Positions 1-6,087 of a stretch of DNA of 9,342 nt are shown here, one piece after another (positions within the stretch are counted from its first letter, which is position 1; the number at the start of each line of letters is the position of its first letter). The notes beneath the pieces are model-generated. The model was given only the letters and a program-made list of their open reading frames with translations, did not search any database and was not told the DNA's origin. The translations under genes and the position numbers were made by a program. This stretch comes from an uncultured Candidatus Melainabacteria bacterium (lineage in GTDB: Bacteria > Cyanobacteriota > Vampirovibrionia > Gastranaerophilales > Gastranaerophilaceae), in contig CAMHMW010000066.1 in assembly GCA_946186335.1 (NCBI GenBank), forward strand, positions 1-9,342. The letters are read 5' to 3'.

Positions 1-983
1 GTTGCTTTTTTATCTGAGGTCATAACCTCTATAACCTTGTTTTTGTTGAATTTTACAAGAGGGGTATAGCCGTATTTTTTAATTAAATCTTCGCACAAAA
101 ATTTGTATTCTTTGTCAATGAGATTCAATGTCAGGGCAAGATTAAGCGCAAACAAAATTCCTTCGATAACACATTGTCCGTGGGTATATTTTTTGTAGTT
201 TGTGAGGGTTTCCACAACATGACCGTAGGTGTGCCCGTAGTTCAGAATTTTACGCAAACCGCTTTCTTTTTCGTCCTGTTCAACTACTTTTTTCTTTAAT
301 TCAACACAGGTTTTAATAAGTTCTTTTAATATCATGGTATCTTTTGAAATAATTTTTTCATAGTGTTCTGTAAGGAAATTTATAAGGTGCGGTTCATTAT
401 CGGGGTTGCAGCTTTTTTCTATCATTCCGTATTTTATAACCTCACCCAGTCCGCTTTTATATTGTGCATCGTCAAGTGTTTTCAGGAAATTTATGTTTAT
501 AAAAACCGCATTTGGCTGATAAAAAGCCCCGATTAAATTTTTTCCGTATTTTGTATTGACCGCAACTTTACCTCCGACAGAACTGTCTGTTGCCGCCAAA
601 AGGGTTGTGGGAACCTGAATAAATTTTATTCCTCTCATATAGGTTGAGGCTGCAAAACCCGAAATATCCCCGACAACTCCGCCGCCTATTGCAATAATCG
701 CATCTTCTCTTTTTAATTTGCTTTTAAGGGCAAATTCCATAATTTTTGAATAGTTTTTGAAATTTTTTTCGGATTCTCCGTCTTTCAGAATGAAAGTTTT
801 ATCTTTTGGGAAATTAAGAATTTTTGAATAAAGTTTATAAACTTTTTCGCTGATAACAACAATATAATTTTTTCCGGATATGAATTCCGTAATAGTATTT
901 TTTAATTCCGATAAGTCATTATTTAAAATATGTATCGGATAACTCAACTCTTTTTGGGTGATATTTACGGATAAATCTGTCAT
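1..983 (-). CDS. aroB: 3-dehydroquinate synthase, C-terminus cut by the window edge
   Basis: AroB converts DAHP to 3-dehydroquinate, the second step of the shikimate pathway, in the cytoplasm using NAD and a divalent metal. I translated 327 codons from the ATG at 983-981. Visible family motifs are the NAD-binding GGGVVGD (about residues 100-106), YMRG (115-118), PTTLLAATDSSVGGK (125-139), GEVIKYG (180-186) and LNYGHTYGH (247-255). The expected metal ligands are all present: Glu181, His251 and His268. The reading frame is still open at base 1; family members are usually about 345-365 residues, so roughly 20-40 C-terminal residues lie outside. The start ATG overlaps the stop of aroK (ATGA at 983-980), indicating translational coupling and one operon. 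Identification is secure because every catalytic block is intact. Confidence 0.97.
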   Translation of the reverse strand, partial: MTDLSVNITQKELSYPIHILNNDLSELKNTITEFISGKNYIVVISEKVYKLYSKILNFPKDKTFILKDGESEKNFKNYSKIMEFALKSKLKREDAIIAIGGGVVGDISGFAASTYMRGIKFIQVPTTLLAATDSSVGGKVAVNTKYGKNLIGAFYQPNAVFININFLKTLDDAQYKSGLGEVIKYGMIEKSCNPDNEPHLINFLTEHYEKIISKDTMILKELIKTCVELKKKVVEQDEKESGLRKILNYGHTYGHVVETLTNYKKYTHGQCVIEGILFALNLALTLNLIDKEYKFLCEDLIKKYGYTPLVKFNKNKVIEVMTSDKKA

Positions 984-1471
984 TCATCTAACTCCATTGA
1001 AATTTCCTGCGGCGTCTTATTATCTGTGATGATAATTTTGTGTGCGGATGCGTAATTTTTTTCTCTCTTATTTAATATATCTGAAATATTTTGTAAGTTC
1101 ATTTTACCACAAAGCAACGGACGTGAAGTATCATTTTTTATCCGTTCAAAAATAACCTCGGGGGATGTTTTTAAATATATAACCTTTGAATTTGCAAGCA
1201 GAAATTCTCTTGTTTTTTGATTTTCAAATGCGCCTCCTCCGAGTGAAATAATAAGATTTTCTTTCTTAAATAAATCAAAAATTATTTTCTGTTCGGTTTT
1301 TCTGAAGTAATCTTCTCCTTTTTGTGCAAAAATCTCGGAAATGGTCATGTTCTCTTTTTTTTCAATAATACTGTCAATATCAATAAATCTGAGATTCTTT
1401 TTTTTTGCAAAAATCTCCGCAACGGAGGTTTTACCCGAACCCATCATTCCTGTTAAGCAAATCGTTTTCAT
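980..1471 (-). CDS. aroK: Shikimate kinase
   Basis: Shikimate kinase phosphorylates shikimate at the 3-hydroxyl with ATP. The 163-residue product has the usual family length. It shows the P-loop GMMGSGKT (residues 8-15), the shikimate-binding DID (31-33) and Arg57, the GGG loop (78-80), the lid with RPLL (117-120) and Arg136 of the adenine-binding region. I chose the ATG at 1471-1469 rather than an in-frame ATG at 1531: the extra 20 residues would precede the normal beta1-P-loop start, and that region contains the divergent promoter. No strong Shine-Dalgarno precedes this start. A TATTAT hexamer at 1478-1483 (minus strand) sits so close that transcription could begin at or next to the ATG. 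The gene is followed by aroB with a 4-base overlap. The kinase-synthase pairing is common in bacteria. Confidence 0.95.
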   Translation of the reverse strand: MKTICLTGMMGSGKTSVAEIFAKKKNLRFIDIDSIIEKKENMTISEIFAQKGEDYFRKTEQKIIFDLFKKENLIISLGGGAFENQKTREFLLANSKVIYLKTSPEVIFERIKNDTSRPLLCGKMNLQNISDILNKREKNYASAHKIIITDNKTPQEISMELDE

Positions 1472-1502
1472 ATTTGTATAATAACCTAATTTTTGTTTTT
1501 TA

Positions 1503-1527
1503 CAAAATATTGTAATGTAATATTTTG
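1503..1527. promoter_or_regulatory. Perfect 9-bp-arm dyad in the aroK / binding-protein divergent region
   Basis: CAAAATATT at 1503-1511 and AATATTTTG at 1519-1527 are exact reverse complements separated by 7 nt. The right arm enters the -35 hexamer of the plus-strand promoter at 1525-1530, the usual place for a repressor operator, and the dyad lies upstream of aroK on the other strand. AT-rich DNA produces such dyads by chance, so the operator role is inference. Confidence 0.4.
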
Positions 1528-1552
1528 ACATAAGCCATAATTAAGGTATTAT
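1525..1552 (+). promoter_or_regulatory. Sigma70-type promoter of the substrate-binding lipoprotein gene
   Basis: A consensus -35 TTGACA (1525-1530) is followed after 16 nt by a -10 TATTAT (1547-1552). Transcription would start near 1559, leaving a leader of about 15 nt that holds the ribosome binding site GAGGGG (1562-1567), 6 nt before the ATG at 1574. Both hexamers and the spacing are close to the housekeeping consensus. Confidence 0.65.
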
Positions 1553-1573
1553 AAAGAAAAAGAGGGGATAAAA

Positions 1574-2356
1574 ATGTTAAAAAAGATATTGACGGTATTT
1601 TTATTGGTAATGTTTATATGCTGCGGCTGCGGAAAGAAAAAAGGAACAGTCGAAAGCGACCTGAATAAAATCGTGAAAAAGGGAGTTTTGACTGTTGGTG
1701 TCAGAGCAGATGCTTATCCGTTCGGTTATAAAGACGAAAAAGGCAAATATCTCGGGTATGACCCTGCAATTGCAAGACTGATTGCGCGCGGGATTTTGGG
1801 TGACGAAAAAAAGGTTAAATTCGTTACCGTAACAGCATCAGACAGAATGATGAAACTTTATTCGGGGGATGTTGATATAGTTATTGCAACAATGTCTGTA
1901 ACTCCGAAACGCCGTCAAATTCTTGATTTTTCCGACCCGTATTATATTGCGGGGCAGGCTTTGCTTGTTAAAAAAGGGTCAAGAGTGCGCTCTTTACAGG
2001 ATTTGGACAAAAAACGGGCTATAATTGTTTTTGGTTCAACAAGTGAAAACAGTCTGAGAAAAGCAATGCCGACAATCGGAATTGTAGGATACAAAACTTA
2101 TGAAGAAGCATACAGAGCCTTGAAAAAGGGTAAAGCGGAGGCTATTGTTTCCGATGATACGATTCTGCTTGGTATGGCACTGAAAGATCCGACTGTTGAA
2201 CTTTTACCCAAAAGATATACAAGAGAACCTTATGCTGTTGCTTTTCGCAAGGGAAAAGAATCAAAAGACTTAATTCGTGCAGTTAACTTTATTATTGAAA
2301 CAGAAAATAAAAACGGCAACCTCAAAAAAATTCGTGAAAATTACAGTATAAAATAG
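1574..2356 (+). CDS. Substrate-binding lipoprotein, polar amino acid ABC transporter family (family 3)
   Basis: The product is a 260-residue periplasmic or surface solute-binding protein that would deliver an amino acid or similar small solute to an ABC permease. Residues 1-18 form a lipoprotein signal (two Lys, a hydrophobic core, then CCGC), with Cys19 the probable lipidated residue. The mature part has the family 3 hallmarks: LTVGVRADAYPFGY (39-52), GKYLGYD (57-63), Arg91, the VTPKRRQILDFSDPYY block (109-124) with the ligand-carboxylate Arg at 113 or 114, GSTSENSL (154-161) and the hinge-side VSDD (192-195). No permease or ATPase gene is next to it; the neighbour downstream is unrelated, so partners must be encoded elsewhere or the protein acts otherwise, for example as a sensor. 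The substrate cannot be read from sequence. No clear terminator follows. Confidence 0.9.
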   Translation: MLKKILTVFLLVMFICCGCGKKKGTVESDLNKIVKKGVLTVGVRADAYPFGYKDEKGKYLGYDPAIARLIARGILGDEKKVKFVTVTASDRMMKLYSGDVDIVIATMSVTPKRRQILDFSDPYYIAGQALLVKKGSRVRSLQDLDKKRAIIVFGSTSENSLRKAMPTIGIVGYKTYEEAYRALKKGKAEAIVSDDTILLGMALKDPTVELLPKRYTREPYAVAFRKGKESKDLIRAVNFIIETENKNGNLKKIRENYSIK

Positions 2357-2445
2357 CATACCGTAAAAGGCATATACTATACTCACAAGTGCTTGGTTTT
2401 TTTAGCCTTGCACAGTGTCATCATGTAAAAAAATATTACGAAAAA

Positions 2446-2548
2446 TATATACGGAGAATATACCCAAAGTCAATTCTTTCTGACAGAAAAACTTTATTAA
2501 ACCATAGGGGAAATAAACACGATTAGAGGAAAGAAACGGAGGATAACT
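2446..2548 (+). promoter_or_regulatory. Upstream control region of the first LysM gene, duplicated before the second
   Basis: This leader aligns almost without gaps to the leader at 3455-3558. Shared parts are two TATAC boxes 11 nt apart (2448-2452 and 2459-2463), ACTTTATTAA (2491-2500), CATAGGG (2503-2509), GATTAG (2521-2526) and a purine-rich ribosome binding site, here GGAGG (2538-2542), 6 nt before the ATG. The promoter probably lies in or next to the ACTTTATTAA/CATAGGG block, but I cannot assign -35 and -10 hexamers with confidence. The rest of the 192-nt gap after the binding-protein gene shows nothing else I can support. Confidence 0.6.
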
Positions 2549-3340
2549 ATGAGTATTATTTCAGTAGTAAAAAATGCAGCAAAATTTGTGGCTAAGCCGA
2601 TTGCAAAAGTTATACCGAGTAAAGCGGCAGTTAAAGGTTTCGCTTCAAAATTAGGTGCATCTAAGATTAAAAATGTATTTACCAAAATCAGTACAAAAAT
2701 TTCATCTTCAAAGGTAGGAAGTATTTTTGCTTCAAAAGGAGGCAAAATCGGACTAGCAATTGCAGGCGGTGCCGCCTTGGTCGGAGGAAGTATATTCCTT
2801 TATAACAAACTTGCAGGAAATAGTGATGTTGATAAAACAGAACCGAATGAAATTTCTGAAGATGAAATTGATAAAACAGAAAAACTTGAACAGGCTCCAA
2901 AAGACGAAGATAAGGTAGAGCCTAAGAAAACAGAACCGAACAATGACGATGGTGTTGATAAAACTGACAAATTAAAACCGGCTCCGAAAGACGAAGATAA
3001 GGTTGAACCAAAGAAAACAGAACCGAACAATGATGACGGTGTTGATAAAACTGACAAGTTAAAACCTGCACCAAAAGATGAAGATAAGGCAGAGCCTAAG
3101 AAAACAGAACCTAACAAGGCGGAAGAAAAATACCACACGGTTGTAAGAGGTGATAATGTTTGGAACATCGCAAAGGCTCACTTAAAAGAAATGCACAAAG
3201 ACGATCCGAATTACAAACCGTCAAATGCCGAAATTCTGCAGCATACAAAAGAATTGATGGCAGCAAACAAACTCCATTACGAAGCGGATAACTACAGAGT
3301 AATAATTCGTCCCGGAGATAAGTTAAAATTGACAGCATAA
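2549..3340 (+). CDS. Membrane-anchored LysM-like protein with charged tandem-repeat linker (paralogue 1)
   Basis: The 263-residue product is probably an inner-membrane-anchored protein that grips peptidoglycan. It has no cleavable signal peptide. Residues 1-66 are Lys-rich and amphipathic, likely cytoplasmic. A Gly/Ala-rich transmembrane segment spans about 68-88. A Lys/Glu/Asp/Pro linker follows, made of three 29-residue repeats (107-193). The C-terminal 195-263 resembles LysM, with TVVRGDNVWNIAKA at its start and VIIRPGDKLKL at its end. At about 65 residues it is longer than the usual LysM of 44-50, with extra sequence between the two conserved blocks. By the positive-inside rule the LysM part faces the periplasm. 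It is followed by its own terminator, and a paralogue sits immediately downstream. The membrane-to-wall tether role is inference; the LysM assignment rests on motif resemblance. Confidence 0.8.
   Translation: MSIISVVKNAAKFVAKPIAKVIPSKAAVKGFASKLGASKIKNVFTKISTKISSSKVGSIFASKGGKIGLAIAGGAALVGGSIFLYNKLAGNSDVDKTEPNEISEDEIDKTEKLEQAPKDEDKVEPKKTEPNNDDGVDKTDKLKPAPKDEDKVEPKKTEPNNDDGVDKTDKLKPAPKDEDKAEPKKTEPNKAEEKYHTVVRGDNVWNIAKAHLKEMHKDDPNYKPSNAEILQHTKELMAANKLHYEADNYRVIIRPGDKLKLTA
2867..3127 (+). repeat. Three 87-bp in-frame tandem repeats in the linker of paralogue 1
   Basis: Units at 2867-2953, 2954-3040 and 3041-3127 each encode 29 residues of the form (V/I)DKT-K-L-APKDEDK-EPKKTEPN. Copies 2 and 3 are nearly identical in protein, and copy 1 is more diverged. 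The units differ at synonymous positions, so the array is not a very recent expansion. Confidence 0.9.
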
Positions 3341-3360
3341 TAAACATCAAAATAAATATG

Positions 3361-3387
3361 GACCTGTTCTTTTGAACAGGTCTTTTA
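3361..3387 (+). terminator. Rho-independent terminator after paralogue 1
   Basis: GACCTGTTC (3361-3369) pairs perfectly with GAACAGGTC (3374-3382) across a TTTT loop, followed by TTTTAGTATTT. It lies 20 nt after the stop codon, so it separates this gene's transcript from that of the next LysM gene. Confidence 0.9.
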
Positions 3388-3452
3388 GTATTTAAAAATG
3401 CTCAGAAATTCAGATGGGACAAGGGTTTCCATTGTAAATTTATATTTCAAAA

Positions 3453-3558
3453 GGTATATACAAAGAATATACCAAAAGTAAATTTTTAAAGAAAAAAATA
3501 CTTTATTAATACATAGGGATATTACAAAGATTAGCAGAAAGTAAAACGGGGATAAGTT
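3453..3558 (+). promoter_or_regulatory. Upstream control region of the second LysM gene, with a 7-bp-arm dyad
   Basis: This leader matches the one before the first LysM gene: TATAC boxes at 3457-3461 and 3468-3472 (again 11 nt apart), ACTTTATTAA (3500-3509), CATAGGG (3512-3518), GATTAG (3529-3534) and the ribosome binding site GGGG (3548-3551), 7 nt before the ATG. Only in this copy do the boxes also form a perfect inverted repeat, GGTATAT (3453-3459) with ATATACC (3467-3473). In the first copy the left arm is degenerate, so the conserved signal is better read as two direct repeats one helical turn apart. Confidence 0.6.
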
Positions 3559-4836
3559 ATGAGCATCTCATCTATTATGAAAACATTTACAGGGTTGTCA
3601 CCTATGGGAAAAGCGGCAATATGCGGCGGTACTGTTATAGGTGGTGCATCAGCCTTAAAATCATCAGATGACAGCAAAAATTCAGTTTTGGTGAATACAA
3701 GTAATATGGCAAAAGGTGCAATAACCGGTTTGACAATAGCAGGGCTTTTCGGTTTAGCAAAATCGTCAAAGGGTTCATCGGGAACAACCCCGACACCAAA
3801 TCCGGTAGTTAATCCGACCCCTTCACCGTCACCAAGTCCGACGCCAACGCCAACGCCGAAGCCAACGCCAACGCCGAAGCCAACGCCAACGCCGAAGCCA
3901 AAGCCAACGCCGAAGCCAAAGCCGACGCCGAAGCCAAAGCCGACGCCGAAGCCAACGCCAAAGCCGACGCCAAAGCCGACGCCAAAGCCAACGCCAAAGC
4001 CGACGCCAAAGCCGACGCCGAAGCCAACGCCAAAGCCGACGCCAAAGCCAACGCCAAAGCCGACGCCAAAGCCGACTCCAACGCCGACGCCAACACCGAC
4101 TCCAACGCCGACGCCAACGCCGTCACCGACACCGACACCAGGCGGTAAGAAATTTAAAATAAATTCAAAATATTTAAAATGGGGTGCAGGTCTTTTGGGG
4201 GCAGCATTGCTTGTTGCCGGCGGTAAATGGTTATATGACAAATATGAAGATAACAAGGCTCAAAAGAAAAAAGAACTGGCAGAAAGATTCAAAAATACTG
4301 ATCCGGTTGATATAAAACCGGTAGTAACACCAAAAGAAGAAGAAAAGGTCGTTCCTCCCCCTGCACAGGAAATAAAGCCTGAGGACAAAAAGGAAGATGC
4401 AACAACCAAAAAAGAAGAAGAAAAGGTTGTTCTTCCTCCCGCACAGGAAATAAAGCCTGAGGACAAAAAGGAAGATGCAACAACCAAAAAAGAAGAAGAA
4501 AAGGTTGTTCCTCCCCCCGCACAGGAAATAAAGCCTGAGGACAAAAAAGAAGAAGTAACTCCAAAAGAGGAAGAAAAAGTTGCTCCTCCTCCTGCTCAGG
4601 AAACAAAACTGCCGGAATTACCAAAAGATTATACGGTCGTAAAAGGTGATAACGTCTGGAATATTGCAAAAGCACGTTTAATAGAAATGCACAAAGGCGA
4701 ATCGGGGTATTTCCCCTCAGACAGAGAAATTCTGAAACTTACTAACGAATTGCTTGAACTGAATAATCTTCATTATGAATCAGATAATTACAGAGTAATA
4801 ATTCGTCCGGGAGAAAGATTAAAACTTTCGGCATAA
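3559..4836 (+). CDS. Membrane-anchored LysM-like protein with long Pro-Thr/Pro-Lys tract (paralogue 2)
   Basis: The 425-residue product is a paralogue of the preceding gene. In order it has two short Gly/Ala-rich hydrophobic stretches (about 19-33 and 51-67), a rigid proline tract (78-194), a transmembrane segment (205-226) resembling that of paralogue 1, a Lys/Glu/Pro linker of 25-26-residue repeats (259-350), and the C-terminal LysM-like domain (357-425). That domain matches paralogue 1 at 46 of 69 positions without gaps, including GDNVWNIAKA and DNYRVIIRPG. Peptidoglycan binding is the likely role, inferred from LysM. The topology is puzzling: if only the central segment spans the membrane and the LysM is outside, the proline tract would be cytoplasmic. 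The ATG at 3559 is fixed by a GGGG ribosome binding site and by the conserved MSI start. A terminator follows. Confidence 0.8.
   Translation: MSISSIMKTFTGLSPMGKAAICGGTVIGGASALKSSDDSKNSVLVNTSNMAKGAITGLTIAGLFGLAKSSKGSSGTTPTPNPVVNPTPSPSPSPTPTPTPKPTPTPKPTPTPKPKPTPKPKPTPKPKPTPKPTPKPTPKPTPKPTPKPTPKPTPKPTPKPTPKPTPKPTPKPTPTPTPTPTPTPTPTPSPTPTPGGKKFKINSKYLKWGAGLLGAALLVAGGKWLYDKYEDNKAQKKKELAERFKNTDPVDIKPVVTPKEEEKVVPPPAQEIKPEDKKEDATTKKEEEKVVLPPAQEIKPEDKKEDATTKKEEEKVVPPPAQEIKPEDKKEEVTPKEEEKVAPPPAQETKLPELPKDYTVVKGDNVWNIAKARLIEMHKGESGYFPSDREILKLTNELLELNNLHYESDNYRVIIRPGERLKLSA
3790..4140 (+). repeat. Low-complexity Pro-Thr/Pro-Lys coding tract with 6/12-bp periodicity
   Basis: About 117 residues alternate Pro with Thr, Lys or, at the edges, Ser. 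The DNA is built on a 12-bp unit of the type CCAAAGCCGACG. Lys is written AAG and most Thr ACG in the core, unlike the AAA-rich flanks, and the tract is much more GC-rich than its surroundings. This fits expansion of a short seed by slippage. It also creates long open frames on the minus strand (Val-Gly-Phe-Gly type) that are not genes. Confidence 0.95.
4333..4608 (+). repeat. 78-bp in-frame tandem repeats in the distal linker of paralogue 2
   Basis: Units begin at 4333, 4411, 4489 and 4564. The first two span 26 codons and the third 25; the fourth is shortened. Each encodes KEEEKVVPPPAQEIKPEDKK or a close variant. The unit is unrelated in sequence to the 87-bp unit of paralogue 1, although the residue composition is similar. 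Confidence 0.9.
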
Positions 4837-4842
4837 TAAATT

Positions 4843-4880
4843 CACAGTCCGTCAATAATAAAAGCGGACTGTGTTTTTTA
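4843..4880 (+). terminator. Rho-independent terminator after paralogue 2
   Basis: CACAGTCCG (4843-4851) pairs perfectly with CGGACTGTG (4865-4873) across a 13-nt AT-rich loop, followed directly by six T (4874-4879). It starts 6 nt after the stop codon. Confidence 0.9.
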
Positions 4881-4950
4881 TGTTGAACTTTTGTAAATAT
4901 ATTCAAAAATTAAGTCAATTATTTTTTTGAGGGTTGTTATTTATTGTGCG

Positions 4951-6087
4951 ATGAAAGTTACCCTTTTTACAACACAATATCCCCGCACGGTACAAACAAG
5001 GCAAAATAATTCCGCCCCGAAAACAAAAGAGGTGGCTTTCGGCTCGGCAAATTTAACTCCAAATGATTTCAGGTATAAAGTTGCCCTTATTAAAGGACTT
5101 TTAGAAAATTTTAATATAAAGGTTACATTAGATGAACTTTCGTCAATTGTTGCCCCCGATGAATTGAGAGAATTGCTTAAAAAGTTTAAACCGGTTGATT
5201 ATATGACAGGAAAATTACAGCCTGAGCATTTGTTTGATAATGTAAAAACAAAAACTTATCGTGTAAATTTGCATTCTCATACAAATTTTTCAGACGGAAG
5301 AATGTCTGTCGGGGATTTCCTTGACCAGTCTGCCGCTTATGCCGATGAGGTTGCAAAGGCTAACACGAAAGATGATTTACCTCCCTATACAACTGCAATT
5401 ACAGACCACAACGTCCTTGACGGGGTGCGTGAGGCGATTGTGAGAATTGCACAGAATCCGGAAAAATATAAAAATATGAAGTTTGTACCGGCATGTGAAT
5501 TTATGTTTTATGATATAAAAGGAGCATTGGAATATCCTTATTTTGAGGCGGTATCACTGGGCTTGAACCCGTTTGACAAAAGTTTTTCCTATAAATATTA
5601 TGATTTTTACGACAAGATAAAACTTATACCGAAAATGAAAGAGTATGGAGGGGTTGTATCGTATGCCCATCCTTTACGTCATTGTCAGCATAATCGTTTT
5701 TCTCCGAGATTACTGGACTTTTTGAAACGTATCGGGGTAAACGGCATGGAATCTGAATATCAGTATCTGGGTTTTGAACCGTCTAAACAAACATTAGAAC
5801 AAATAGAACATGTTAAAAAAGTTACAAAAGATTTGGGCTGGTTTCCGACAGGCGGAACAGATACCCATGCCACAAATATTTTTCACGCAAAAGCAGAACA
5901 GATGCTTTATACAGACGGGTTTGAGTGGTTTCCGAGAAATCCCGAAAAAACTTTGCGTCCAGAAGTCCCGTTTTCAGAGGGAAACCCTCAAAATTGCCTA
6001 ACAAGATTTGTTACATCCGTTACTGATGTGTTCAGAAAAAAAGATAATCCGGCAGATAATGATATTTTCTTTGATGAATGGGTTTAA
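4951..6087 (+). CDS. PHP-domain metal-dependent phosphoesterase-like protein
   Basis: The 378-residue protein carries a PHP fold, a metal-dependent phosphoesterase domain found in free-standing nucleotidases/phosphatases and in DNA polymerases. The metal-site motifs are all visible: HSHTNFSDG (His108, His110), ITDHN (Asp152, His153), ACEF (Glu183), YAHPL (His240) and GGTDTHAT (Asp304, His306). An N-terminal region of about 100 residues precedes the domain and includes AFGS (29-32), shared in type with two other proteins here; a tail of about 70 residues follows. I prefer the ATG at 4951 over a TTG at 4927, but neither has a well-spaced ribosome binding site (GAGGG lies 17 nt before the ATG). 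Its stop overlaps that of the convergent WYL gene. The substrate is unknown; it need not be a nucleotide. Confidence 0.85.
   Translation: MKVTLFTTQYPRTVQTRQNNSAPKTKEVAFGSANLTPNDFRYKVALIKGLLENFNIKVTLDELSSIVAPDELRELLKKFKPVDYMTGKLQPEHLFDNVKTKTYRVNLHSHTNFSDGRMSVGDFLDQSAAYADEVAKANTKDDLPPYTTAITDHNVLDGVREAIVRIAQNPEKYKNMKFVPACEFMFYDIKGALEYPYFEAVSLGLNPFDKSFSYKYYDFYDKIKLIPKMKEYGGVVSYAHPLRHCQHNRFSPRLLDFLKRIGVNGMESEYQYLGFEPSKQTLEQIEHVKKVTKDLGWFPTGGTDTHATNIFHAKAEQMLYTDGFEWFPRNPEKTLRPEVPFSEGNPQNCLTRFVTSVTDVFRKKDNPADNDIFFDEWV

Noticed and set aside
1469..1531. Upstream ATG extending aroK by 20 residues
   Set aside because: The extension precedes the conserved first strand and P-loop, lacks a ribosome binding site and overlaps the dyad and -35 element of the divergent promoter.
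2389..2413. Possible terminator hairpin after the binding-protein gene (GTGC...GG / CC...GCAC)
   Set aside because: The stem has a 2x2 internal mismatch and no T run follows it; the T run lies in the loop.
2497..3350. Several minus-strand open frames across the first LysM gene
   Set aside because: Antisense shadows of the Lys/Glu repeats; the coding strand is supported by the conserved C-terminal domain and leader.
3531..4256. Minus-strand open frame of 241 codons rich in Val-Gly-Phe-Gly, plus an overlapping Ala-Ser-rich frame at 3809-4138
   Set aside because: They are the reverse reading of the Pro-Thr/Pro-Lys tract. The repeat has no stop in any of these frames, and the real gene has a ribosome binding site, a paralogue and a terminator on the plus strand.
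2867..4608. Direct repeats considered as a CRISPR array or iterons
   Set aside because: They are in-frame, head-to-tail protein repeats without unique spacers and lie inside clear coding genes.
4260..4675. Minus-strand open frames across the distal linker repeats
   Set aside because: Low-complexity shadows of the 78-bp repeats, with no ribosome binding site and no recognisable domain.
4927..4950. TTG start adding 8 residues to the PHP protein
   Set aside because: No ribosome binding site precedes it and the ATG at 4951 is available, although that start is also weakly supported.
5810..6004. Short overlapping open frames inside the PHP gene on both strands
   Set aside because: Out-of-frame shadows of a gene whose metal-site motifs are intact in the chosen frame.
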